This document shows, piece after piece, positions 7,400 to 15,526 of a stretch of DNA of 39,746 nt (position 1 is the first letter of the stretch; each line of letters begins with the position of its first letter). This DNA is from CALBZH01 sp964538515 (GTDB taxonomy: Bacteria; Desulfobacterota; Syntrophobacteria; Syntrophobacterales; Syntrophobacteraceae). A program made the position numbers and the translations under genes. Below the pieces are notes generated by a model. The model had not been told where the DNA came from and searched no databases. It saw only the letters and a program-made list of their open reading frames with translations. The DNA lies in the NCBI GenBank assembly GCA_964538515.1, contig CAZIEW010000054.1, positions 1 to 39,746 of the forward strand. The letters run 5' to 3'.

Positions 7400-8062
7400 A
7401 TGAAGCCGATACGCTTTGTTCTGACGATCGGTCTCCTTCTGTCGTGGAGCACTTCTGCTATCGCGACGTCGTTCAGCGTCACAGAAACGTTTTCCAGCGG
7501 TCGGAATGGTCGCTTCTCGTATGCCTCGATCAACGACAGGCAGAGGCTCGGCTATTCGCAGATGGAAAGCCTGTCCCTTCCATTGGACTCGGGCGAGATC
7601 ACGTCGGCGTTTCTCGACATCACGTTCTCCGACATCTCCACAAACGCACGACGTCAAGACGAGCTTTGGTCTGTCCTCGTTGCGACTTCGCTCGGCAGTG
7701 ACTCGTCCACCTATAGGGAGTTTACGCCCCTCGGACAGCTACTGTCCGCAAACCGACCCAATGGCCGCAACACGATGACGTTCGAGCTTAGCGGGACAAT
7801 TCTCAAGGAGCTTTTGCACACAGGGGAATTGTACATGGTTTTCAAGGAAAGCACGAGAGGGGCTGACTCGTTCAGACTTTTCCAAAGCTCTCTCTACGGT
7901 ACGTACGAGCTGCCGCCAATCATCCCCGATTCTCCATCCGTTCCCGTCAATCCGGTCCCAGAGCCCTCGACCATGCTGCTGCTCGGGACGGGTTTGCTCG
8001 GGCTCTTTGGAATCAGGCGAAGGCTGCCCTCAAACCCATGGGATCCCGATCTCTCGGCGTAG
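7400..8062 (+). CDS. PEP-CTERM sorting domain protein
   Basis: A 220-residue exported protein. It has an N-terminal signal peptide (about residues 1-22, ending STSAIA) and a C-terminal PEP-CTERM tripartite signal: VPEPS (186-190), a Leu/Gly-rich transmembrane stretch (191-205) and a GIRRR basic cluster. In this system an exosortase (EpsH/XrtA family) cleaves the signal, usually in bacteria that make exopolysaccharide. The mature middle part (23-180) is beta-rich and matches no family I know. About 12 residues follow the Arg cluster, more than usual. AAGGGG lies 7 nt before the ATG. No exosortase gene is in the window. Confidence 0.9.
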   Translation: MKPIRFVLTIGLLLSWSTSAIATSFSVTETFSSGRNGRFSYASINDRQRLGYSQMESLSLPLDSGEITSAFLDITFSDISTNARRQDELWSVLVATSLGSDSSTYREFTPLGQLLSANRPNGRNTMTFELSGTILKELLHTGELYMVFKESTRGADSFRLFQSSLYGTYELPPIIPDSPSVPVNPVPEPSTMLLLGTGLLGLFGIRRRLPSNPWDPDLSA

Positions 8063-8217
8063 GAAAAGAGCCGACGCCTGAAGGGCCATGAACAGAGCAC
8101 GCCAGGTGCTGCGACCGATCAGAGTACCACGTGCGCAACGCACATGCATCGGACTTGAGGAGAGAACCGAGACCGATACGGAAAACGCCTGGGCCGATAC
8201 GGGCTCATGATTGTTGC

Positions 8218-8889
8218 TTACCCCCACACAATCCCCGCTTTGGTGTAAGGGATGCTGCTTGCCCGCTCCAGGTTCCGTTGGGCGGGGACGTAGGTGGGAT
8301 CGATTTCTCCGGCCGTCTTGTAATAGGTCACGGCCTCTTTTCGCTGGTCCCGAACTTCGCACAGGCCTCCCAGCACGTTGAAGGCTTCGGGGCGGGCCGC
8401 ATTCACGAAGACGGCTTTGTGGGCATAGACGAAGGCGGCGCTGAATTTCCTTGCGCCGACACACTTTCTGGCTTGCTCCAGATAGTCCTCGTACGTGAAG
8501 GCCGTGGGGCCACCTTCGGGCAAGGCCAACACCCGTCCCACGATCTCCCGCACCTCCATGGGCTCGAAGGGTTTTTGGAGGAAGTCGACTGCACCGAGCT
8601 TCATGGCTTCAACGACGGCATCGACGGTGCCGTACGCCGTGATGATGATCACTTTCAAGCCCGCGTACCGCTTGGCGACTTCGCTCAGCACGGCCAGGCC
8701 GTCGATGCCGGGCAGGCGCAGATCCAGGATCATGGCGGCATAGGTCTTCTCGGTCAGCTTCTGGAGAGCTTCTTCTCCCTTGTAGACAGCGTCCGTTTCC
8801 AGCCCTATGGCTTCCAGTGCCCCTTTCAGGGTCAGGCGGATATTCCGCTCATCATCCACGATCAGAACGCGTAACGGTGTCCGTGTCAT
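8218..8889 (-). CDS. Response regulator, REC domain with TPR-like C-terminus
   Basis: A 223-residue response regulator. The REC domain (about 5-120) has the acidic pair D12/D13, phospho-acceptor D56 (ILDLRLPG), T84 and K106. The C-terminal ~90 residues contain TPR-like helical repeats (KFSAAFVYAHKAVF, then RKEAVTYYKTAGEIDP) and no DNA-binding domain, so the output is probably protein-protein contact. It starts 20 bp after the stop of the upstream histidine kinase and is surely cotranscribed with it. Confidence 0.92.
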   Translation of the reverse strand: MTRTPLRVLIVDDERNIRLTLKGALEAIGLETDAVYKGEEALQKLTEKTYAAMILDLRLPGIDGLAVLSEVAKRYAGLKVIIITAYGTVDAVVEAMKLGAVDFLQKPFEPMEVREIVGRVLALPEGGPTAFTYEDYLEQARKCVGARKFSAAFVYAHKAVFVNAARPEAFNVLGGLCEVRDQRKEAVTYYKTAGEIDPTYVPAQRNLERASSIPYTKAGIVWG

Positions 8890-8909
8890 GTGTGCTCCAG
8901 CCTCCCCCC

Positions 8910-10748
8910 TCAGGTCGTTGTCAACGGCAGGGAGAAGGTGAACGTGCTCCCCTGCCCCGGTTCGGATTCCAGCCAGATGGCCCCACGATGCGCTCGGACG
9001 ATCTCCTTGCTGATGGCGAGGCCCAAGCCGCTGCCGCCGCTCGCGTCCCCCTGGTCCAGACGGACGAACTTATCGAAGATGCGGGACTGCATTTCCCGAG
9101 GGACACCCGGACCGTTGTCCTGAACCTTGAGATGGATCCACTCCCCTGCTCGTTCCGCCCGAAGCCAGACATGCCCCCCGGCTGGGGTGTAGCGCACCGC
9201 ATTGGCCAAGAGGTTCACCAGGACCCAGACGATCTTGTTGGGATCGGCCTGGACCTCCGGCAGGTCGTCCGGCACCTCCACCGTAAGGCCGACTCCCGCA
9301 GCTTCCGCCTGGCTCTTCATCATGGTGGTTGCCTGCAGGCTCAAGAAGGCGGGAGCCACCCGCTCGAAAACCACGTCCAGCTTGCCCGCCTCGATCTTAG
9401 TCAAATCCAGCAGATCGCTGACCAAGGCCTTGAGGCGATTCACTTCTTCGTGACAGGCCTCGAGGAATTCCCGCTCCATCTCATTGAGCTTGGGGGAGGC
9501 AGACTCCATGAGCATGCCCACCGACATGCCGATGCTCGTAAGAGGCGTCCGCAGCTCATGCGAGGCGGTCATCACAAACTCGCTTTTTAACCGTTCCAGC
9601 TCCTTGAGCCGGGTAATATCCCGCAGGACCAGCACCGCTCCCGGGATTACCCCGGCCCGCGAGCGCATCGGCAGCACACCCATCTGGTAGTGCTGCTGCT
9701 CATCTCCCTTCGGGACCGTCAGCACATCCTCCCCTTCGGTCATGGGCCGCGGCTGCGTGGATTCCAGAGCCGCTTTCAGACCGACAAAGACCCTCTCATC
9801 GCGCACGACTTCCAGAATGTGCTTTCCCAGCGCGTCCTCGGCGGGAATGTCGAAGATAGCCGCAGCCTTGGGATTGATATTGGTGATCAGAAGTTTTTCG
9901 TCCACGACCAGCAAGCCGTCATCCACACTGCGAATGATCGCCTCGCTCTTGCGCTTTTCCGCCAGGATCTGCTCGATATTCATGTCGTGAAAGTGCTTGA
10001 GCTTTTCCGCCATGTCGTTGAACGCCTCGGCGAGCAGCATGAGCTCGCCGCCTCCCCGAAGCGGTACATGGACGGCATAATCCCCTTGGGCGATGTGCGA
10101 CACTGCGTCCTTGAGCTCCGTCACCGGTCGTGAAATAAGACGCGACAGAAAGAGGCTGAAAGAGACCCCCACGATGATGGCAGCAGCCCCGATGAGGGAG
10201 ATGAAGAGCACCGCCTGCCCCGCCAACCGACGGGCCTGTGTGCTTGCGGCGTACATGACCTCGTGATTCAAGCTTCTGAGCTTGATGCAGGTGTCCCGGA
10301 TCGTGCGGAAGCGGGGCAGCACCTGATCCTGATAAAGCGTAATGGCCCGTTCCCGATCCGCTTCCCTGATGAGGCGCAATTGCGAAACGTCCCGCAGGTA
10401 GAGGGTGTAGTCTTTCTCGATGGCTTCCACAACCTCCTTTTCCCCGGGAATGGTGATGTTGTCCTTGGCCCGCCCCAGCCACTGCAAGAAGTTGACCTCG
10501 CTTTCATGCAGCTCTTTGAGCCCCAGGTCCTTGAAATCAAGGAGGATGAGGAGCAGCCCGGAATCCTGCCGCTCGATGTCATTGATCATGTTTTCCGCGG
10601 CCAGCGTGCTGAGGTAGTTTTCCTGCAGGATGGCGTCGGAAGCCCGCCCGAGCCGCAAGAGGAGCACGATCGCCAGCGCGAGGATGGCCGCGACGATCAA
10701 GAGACTCGCCCCGTAGCCGAGGAAGATTTGCGTGCGAAGGGTTTTCAC
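8910..10748 (-). CDS. Membrane sensor histidine kinase (HAMP-PAS-HisKA-HATPase)
   Basis: A 612-residue inner-membrane kinase starting at a GTG. TM1 is about 9-33, a periplasmic helical region 34-177, TM2 about 178-203, HAMP 200-255 and PAS 265-380. HisKA has SHELRTPL with phospho-acceptor His397. HATPase_c has the N box VNLLANAVRY (511-520), G1 DNGPGVP (544-550) and G2 GGSGLGLA (571-578). All catalytic motifs are intact. The layout resembles KinB/NtrY-type kinases. It lies 49 bp after kup and 20 bp before its response regulator, suggesting a kup-kinase-regulator operon linked to potassium or ionic stress (inference from position). Confidence 0.93.
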   Translation of the reverse strand: MKTLRTQIFLGYGASLLIVAAILALAIVLLLRLGRASDAILQENYLSTLAAENMINDIERQDSGLLLILLDFKDLGLKELHESEVNFLQWLGRAKDNITIPGEKEVVEAIEKDYTLYLRDVSQLRLIREADRERAITLYQDQVLPRFRTIRDTCIKLRSLNHEVMYAASTQARRLAGQAVLFISLIGAAAIIVGVSFSLFLSRLISRPVTELKDAVSHIAQGDYAVHVPLRGGGELMLLAEAFNDMAEKLKHFHDMNIEQILAEKRKSEAIIRSVDDGLLVVDEKLLITNINPKAAAIFDIPAEDALGKHILEVVRDERVFVGLKAALESTQPRPMTEGEDVLTVPKGDEQQHYQMGVLPMRSRAGVIPGAVLVLRDITRLKELERLKSEFVMTASHELRTPLTSIGMSVGMLMESASPKLNEMEREFLEACHEEVNRLKALVSDLLDLTKIEAGKLDVVFERVAPAFLSLQATTMMKSQAEAAGVGLTVEVPDDLPEVQADPNKIVWVLVNLLANAVRYTPAGGHVWLRAERAGEWIHLKVQDNGPGVPREMQSRIFDKFVRLDQGDASGGSGLGLAISKEIVRAHRGAIWLESEPGQGSTFTFSLPLTTT

Positions 10749-10797
10749 CGAAAATCGCCAATCTCAGGCAAGACATTGTCATGCGCTTTGAAGTCGG

Positions 10798-12765
10798 CTA
10801 GAGCTCCACCTGGCTGCCCAACTCCACCACGCGGCCGGGGGGAATGCCGAAAAAGTTCGACACATTCCACGCGTTGCGGGACAAAAATGCAAAGAGCCCT
10901 TTGCGCCATCGGGACATTTTACTGGAGCCGGTGGTTAACAGGGATTCCCGGCCCAAGTAGAATGAGGTGGCATAGCTGTCCAGATCCAGACCGCGCTCGT
11001 TGGCCAGCTCGATAATCTCCGGGATATTGGGAGTCTCCATGAATCCGTAGGACGCCACCACCCGATAGAAGCCGAGGCCCTTGTCCGTTATGTCAAGTCG
11101 CTGCTCTCGCGGGACATAGGGCGTGTCGGTGGAGACGATCGAGAGGATGAACACCCGTTCCGGCAGGGCCTCCGTGTGCTTCAAAAGGTGGAGCAGCACA
11201 AGAGGCGTTCCCACCGGCGAAACCGAGAGAAAGCAGCCGGTACCCGGAGTGCGCACCAGTTTATACGTCGTGATGTCGGACATCAGAACATCGAGGGGAA
11301 CCTGGGATTCCTCAAAACGCTTCTTGAGAATGGCACGCCCGTCTCGCCAAGTGACCATCATCACGAACAGGAAAACAGCCACACTCACCGCAAACCAACC
11401 CCCGTCGAAAAACTTGAGCAGGTTGGCGCCGAAATAGGACACATCAAAGCACAGAAACATCCCAGCAAGCAGCAGCGCTTTCCAGAGCGGCCATCCCCAA
11501 TTGTAGCGAGTGATGTGAAAGTACACCAGGGTACTGATGCACATGGTTCCAGTTACCGCGATGCCATAAGCCGCCGCCAGGTTGCTGGATGCCTTGAAGG
11601 TCAGAGCCAGCCCCAGGCAGCCGATCATCATCATGGAGTTGACCCAGGGCATGTAGATCTGTCCTTTAGTTTCGCCCGACGTGTGAACGATGCGCAGCCG
11701 GGGGCAGTAGCCGATCTGGATAGCCTGCTGGATCAGAGAGAACACGCCCGAGATCATGGCCTGGGAGGCGATGACGGCGGCCGTTGTGGCCAGTGCCACC
11801 ATCGGATACAGGAGCAGTCGGGGAACCAGCCCATAAAAAGGATGGACGGCCGCTTCCGGGTCTACCATCAGAAGGGCGGTTTGTCCGAAGTAGTTGAACA
11901 GGAGGGCGGGAAAGACGAGCGTGATCCAGGTGAGTCGGATCGGGCCGGCCCCGAAATGCCCCATGTCGGCATACAGCGCTTCGCAGCCGGTGATGCACAG
12001 CACCACGGAGCCGAGGACCACGGCGCCGTGCAGGTGATTGACGGCAAAAAAATGCACGGCATGTCGGGGGTCGAGTGCCGCCAAGATCCCAGGCACCCGC
12101 AAGACCTCCGCCATCCCCAGAATGGCCAAAGCAATGAACCAAAAGACCATGATGGGGCCAAAGACCTTGCCGATGCGCTCCGTTCCCTGGCTCTGAAGGA
12201 GGAAAAGCCCCAAAATGACGCCGCAGGAAAGCGGCAGCACGAAGGGCTCAGCCGCGGTTGTGGCCACATTCAGACCTTCCATCGCCGATAGCACGGAGAT
12301 GACCGGTGTGATGAGACCCTCACCGCACAGGAGAGCGGCACCAAAAATGGCAAGGAGCACCAGCACGTTTACCCGTCGATGGGACACGCTCTGCCTTCCC
12401 TTGCTCAGGAACAGCGCCGCCAGGGCGTAAATTCCCCCTTCCCCGTGGTTGTCGGCTCTCAAGATGAACATGACGTACTTGACGGACACCACCATCGTCA
12501 GCGACCAGAAGATCAGGGACATGACACCGAGAATGTTATCGGTTGTGATTGCGATGGCGTGGGGACCGTGAAAGCATTCCTTGATGGTGTACAGCGGGCT
12601 GGTTCCGATATCGCCGTACACGACTCCCAGAGCCCCCAAAGCGAGCACAAGCTTCTTCCTGAGACCTTGCCGCTCGTTCGGGTCCCTGTGGCTGGAGGAA
12701 GAGGAAGGCTCTGCTGGCGAGGGCTGGGAGGGATGCTCTGGGCCGGCGACGGAAGACGAGCTCAT
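10798..12765 (-). CDS. kup: Kup-family low-affinity potassium transporter
   Basis: A 655-residue polytopic inner-membrane K+/H+ symporter of the KUP/HAK/KT family. The hallmark GVVYGDIGTSPLYT lies near residue 45-60, followed by about 12 hydrophobic segments and a ~200-residue cytosolic C-terminal domain. A Ser/Pro-rich N-terminal tail of about 30 residues precedes the first membrane helix. The start at 12765 is fixed by GGAGG 6 nt upstream; the frame to 12783 adds six residues without a ribosome site. The family length is 620-660, so it is complete. It heads the group with the histidine kinase and response regulator downstream. Confidence 0.96.
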   Translation of the reverse strand: MSSSSVAGPEHPSQPSPAEPSSSSSHRDPNERQGLRKKLVLALGALGVVYGDIGTSPLYTIKECFHGPHAIAITTDNILGVMSLIFWSLTMVVSVKYVMFILRADNHGEGGIYALAALFLSKGRQSVSHRRVNVLVLLAIFGAALLCGEGLITPVISVLSAMEGLNVATTAAEPFVLPLSCGVILGLFLLQSQGTERIGKVFGPIMVFWFIALAILGMAEVLRVPGILAALDPRHAVHFFAVNHLHGAVVLGSVVLCITGCEALYADMGHFGAGPIRLTWITLVFPALLFNYFGQTALLMVDPEAAVHPFYGLVPRLLLYPMVALATTAAVIASQAMISGVFSLIQQAIQIGYCPRLRIVHTSGETKGQIYMPWVNSMMMIGCLGLALTFKASSNLAAAYGIAVTGTMCISTLVYFHITRYNWGWPLWKALLLAGMFLCFDVSYFGANLLKFFDGGWFAVSVAVFLFVMMVTWRDGRAILKKRFEESQVPLDVLMSDITTYKLVRTPGTGCFLSVSPVGTPLVLLHLLKHTEALPERVFILSIVSTDTPYVPREQRLDITDKGLGFYRVVASYGFMETPNIPEIIELANERGLDLDSYATSFYLGRESLLTTGSSKMSRWRKGLFAFLSRNAWNVSNFFGIPPGRVVELGSQVEL

Positions 12766-13102
12766 GAATACCCTCCAAACCAAAACTTCGTGGAGTAACG
12801 CCTTCAGGCAATTCAGCCGCAGGGGTTTTCACCGCCAGACCATACGAGCCTAGCCGCCCGGTTTGGACCCCACGACGTTGATTTGCCCTCGACCCGAGCA
12901 GGACCAACGGGGCAACGACAATGGTAGGTATCTGCATTCAGTAGCTTTTCAGCTACCAGCTCCCCTGGAGATTGTCAAGAAGCACTCGGTGCGAGTCTCG
13001 CCGCGTACCGAGATTCACGCGGCTTATCGAGAATGCGGCTTATTCCCGGCCTGCGCCGGGATGACGGCACGGGAGACGGACATTGGCCGCTGTAGCCGTC
13101 CA
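12766..13102 (-). other. Long upstream region of kup, no gene seen
   Basis: A 337-bp gap between pyrF and kup. It contains a GTAGCT-TTTC-AGCTAC hairpin (12941-12956), a consensus -35 TTGACA on the minus strand (12973-12978) without a good -10, and a repeat-like palindrome near 13045. If transcription starts near 12950, the kup leader is about 180 nt. I looked for a ydaO-type c-di-AMP riboswitch and could not match its conserved blocks. Confidence 0.4.
13042..13070. repeat. Dispersed-type palindromic element downstream of pyrF
   Basis: The core CCCGGC-CTGC-GCCGGG (13045-13060) is flanked by ATT and ATGACGG. This is the familiar GTCATCCCGGC...GCCGGGAAT form of short intergenic repeats found many times in proteobacterial genomes. 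It lies 33 bp past the pyrF stop and could also fold as a 3'-end hairpin of the pyrF transcript. Only one copy is in the window. Confidence 0.5.
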
Positions 13103-13825
13103 CTAACCGACAGCGAGCGCGCGCTCGATCTCGCGCTGCAGGGTGAGCACGACGGATACCGGGTCCTTGGCGGTGCTGATGGGCCGGCCGACGACGACAT
13201 GGTCAGCACCGTTCGCGATGGCCATGCCGGCGGTCACGATGCGCTTCTGGTCATCCATCTGTTCTTCGCGGTTGACTCCGGGGCGGATACCCGGCGTCAC
13301 GACGAGGAAGTTGTCCCCGAGTCCATCCCGGAGCCGCTTCGCTTCCAGCCCCGACGACACGATGCCGTCACAGCCGACCTTGAGCGCTCGCCTCGCCCGG
13401 GAATACACCAGGTCTTCGATATTCACCGATGCCCCGAGCATCTCCTCCATGTCTTCCTTGCCGAAGCTCGTGAGTACCGTGACGGCAAGGATCTTCAGAT
13501 CGTCCTTGGCCTTGACGGCGGCTTCGACGATCGGATCGTTCCCGTGTACGGTGGCGAACGTCGCACCGCGATCCTTGAGCTGCCGCACGGCAAGTCCCAC
13601 CGTCTCGGGAATGTCGAAGAACTTCAGATCCACCATCACCTTGTGGCCCCGACCGCGGATCCACTCAATCACAGGAAACCAGCCGGCCAGAAAGAGCTGC
13701 AAGCCCACTTTGTAGAATCGGACATGGCCCTCGAGCCTCATGACCCATTCCTTGGCGAGGTCCACATTGTCGACATCGAGTGCGAAGATGATTCGCTCGT
13801 CTAAAGGGATATTCTTACCAGCCAT
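13103..13825 (-). CDS. pyrF: Orotidine 5'-phosphate decarboxylase
   Basis: A 240-residue OMP decarboxylase catalysing the last step of UMP synthesis. The (beta/alpha)8 signatures are ALDVD near the N-terminus, the catalytic block VMVDLKFFDIPETV (Asp-Lys-Asp array) and the phosphate-binding end TPGIRP and HVVVGRPI. The start at 13825 (MAGKNIPLDERIIFALD) gives a normal family length; the frame to 13891 adds 22 non-family residues. Transcribed alone, convergent with nothing and followed by a palindromic repeat. Confidence 0.97.
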   Translation of the reverse strand: MAGKNIPLDERIIFALDVDNVDLAKEWVMRLEGHVRFYKVGLQLFLAGWFPVIEWIRGRGHKVMVDLKFFDIPETVGLAVRQLKDRGATFATVHGNDPIVEAAVKAKDDLKILAVTVLTSFGKEDMEEMLGASVNIEDLVYSRARRALKVGCDGIVSSGLEAKRLRDGLGDNFLVVTPGIRPGVNREEQMDDQKRIVTAGMAIANGADHVVVGRPISTAKDPVSVVLTLQREIERALAVG

Positions 13826-14001
13826 TGTGCCACCATTCCCTTGTTCATCATGTTCCGGTTTCACCATCACAGGTCCACGGGGGCAACCCACGCCGGGATC
13901 TCCCCCGCAGACCGTTCGGAAAGCCAGCCTGACCCATTGGATGCGATGCCTCCCTGAGCATTCGTTCCTTCGCCCGTCGATCCAGCGTTCTCGAGCAAGC
14001 C

Positions 14002-14030
14002 CATAAAAGCATAACGGCCCCTCCTGTCAA
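14002..14030 (-). promoter_or_regulatory. Possible pyrF promoter
   Basis: Minus-strand consensus -35 TTGACA (14025-14030) and TTTATG (14002-14007) with 17-bp spacing, about 170 bp before pyrF. The -10 matches at only three positions. Confidence 0.4.
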
Positions 14031-14224
14031 TATCCATTGTCCTCCGATTAAAGCCTTCAAGCAGCACCCCAGTCGACCGACAGGTTACGTTTTAAGGCGA
14101 TTCCAAGAGGTTATCTGAATGGCATTTAACTTGCTTTGTCCTCTTGAACGTTCACTCGATCCCCGGTCCGATCCCAATCGGCATCGCGATCGTTCAGGCG
14201 AAATTGAATCCAGGAAAGAACTTC

Positions 14225-15523
14225 ATGCTTCATCGACCATGGCTCACCGTCATGCTCACGTTGGCGGTCATCGCGGCAGGCTGTCAGAATGATGGCAACG
14301 GCACCCATCCTGAAAGCAAGAGCATCGAAATCGGCATTCTGTGTCCCTTGACGGGCGTCAATGCGTCGGCGGGCGAAGAGCTCCAGGCCGGCGCGCTCCT
14401 TGCCTTGGATATTGTCAACGGTCGGTATGATCTGCCTCTTCCGCTGGCCTCCGGGTCAGGCCTTCCCAACCACGGCAACGCGGCACTCCGGGCGGTGATC
14501 AAGGACACGCACGGCGATGCCGTTCGGGCGGTCCAGCTCGTGGAAGAGCTGGGGCAGAGCCACAACGTCAAGGCCATCATGGGGGAATACGGAAGCACAG
14601 TCACCGCGGCTGCAAGCGAGCGCGCCGAGATCATGCGGATTCCTTTCCTCAACCCGACCTCGACCTCCCCTACATTAACCCAGCGGGGACTTCGATGGTT
14701 CTTCCGCAGCACGCCCGACGACCGCATGTTCGCCAACAATTTCTTCCTTTTCCTTGCCGAATGGGCGAGCAGAGTGGACATCGCTTGGCCCAAACGGGTG
14801 GTCCTCGTTTTCGAGAACAAGCTCTGGGGAACCAGCGTTGCCCAGGCCGAGCGAAAGCTGGCCGGTCAGTACGGGTATGAAATCATAGACGAAATCACCT
14901 ACGACACGGCTCAGCAGGACTTCGACGCCGAGCTGGATCGGATTCAGGCCGCTCTGCCGGCCGTCGTGCTGCAGGCCTCCTACGATCGCGACGCCATCGC
15001 TCTTGTGGAAGGCTATCGTAAGCGGGGCATTGTCCCGCTAGCGCTCCTTGGCATGAACGCAGGCTTTGTCAGTCCGGGATTTCTCAGCTCGCTCGGCGAG
15101 CATGCCGAAGGCATCATGAGCCGCGAGGTGTGGTCCTTGGACATCGGGGAGAAAAAGCCGATCATCCATGCGGTCAATGAGCTCTTCCTCAAGCGGTTTG
15201 GCCGGAACATGACCGGGACTTCGGCGCGCTCGTTCACCGGCATGATCGTCTTGGCGGATGCGCTGAATCGCGCGTCCTCACTGGAGGCCACCGCCATCCG
15301 GGAGGCCATCCTGACCACGGAGATCGACGAGAGCCAAATCGTCATGCCTTGGGACGGCGTGCGATTCGACCCGCGTACCGGTCAAAACATCCTCGGCAAA
15401 GGCATCATCGTACAGGTTCAAGACGGCCTCTACCGAACGATCTGGCCATGGGAGCTGGCAACGCGGCAGGCGATCCGGCCGAGCTCGCGCGCCGCCGCGC
15501 ACACGCTGGAAGATGGGAGCTGA
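14225..15523 (+). CDS. ABC-type substrate-binding lipoprotein (Peripla_BP_6 / Leu-Ile-Val receptor family)
   Basis: A 432-residue periplasmic binding protein. The start at 14225 follows AGGAAAG and yields a lipoprotein signal with a relaxed lipobox (AAGC, Cys20), so it is probably anchored to a membrane. The fold is seen in IEIGILCPLTGVNASAGEE, then the VKAIMGEYGSTVTAAAS and RIPFLNPTSTSPTLTQRG region and WGTSVAQAERKLAGQYGYE. These match branched-chain amino acid type receptors, whose ligands vary widely. No permease or ATPase genes accompany it; instead the next gene, 3 bp away, is a sensor kinase. It is therefore more likely a signal receptor than a transport component (inference). Confidence 0.9.
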   Translation: MLHRPWLTVMLTLAVIAAGCQNDGNGTHPESKSIEIGILCPLTGVNASAGEELQAGALLALDIVNGRYDLPLPLASGSGLPNHGNAALRAVIKDTHGDAVRAVQLVEELGQSHNVKAIMGEYGSTVTAAASERAEIMRIPFLNPTSTSPTLTQRGLRWFFRSTPDDRMFANNFFLFLAEWASRVDIAWPKRVVLVFENKLWGTSVAQAERKLAGQYGYEIIDEITYDTAQQDFDAELDRIQAALPAVVLQASYDRDAIALVEGYRKRGIVPLALLGMNAGFVSPGFLSSLGEHAEGIMSREVWSLDIGEKKPIIHAVNELFLKRFGRNMTGTSARSFTGMIVLADALNRASSLEATAIREAILTTEIDESQIVMPWDGVRFDPRTGQNILGKGIIVQVQDGLYRTIWPWELATRQAIRPSSRAAAHTLEDGS

Positions 15524-15526
15524 CCC

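Noticed and set aside
12766..12980. c-di-AMP (ydaO) or other known riboswitch before kup
   Set aside because: The conserved blocks of the ydaO class could not be matched by eye.
13848..14012. A 54-codon minus-strand frame just upstream of pyrF with GGAGG 7 nt before its ATG
   Set aside because: The sequence is Arg-rich and unlike any family, and the best promoter here (14002-14030) would start transcription downstream of its ATG. A leader peptide is not fully excluded.
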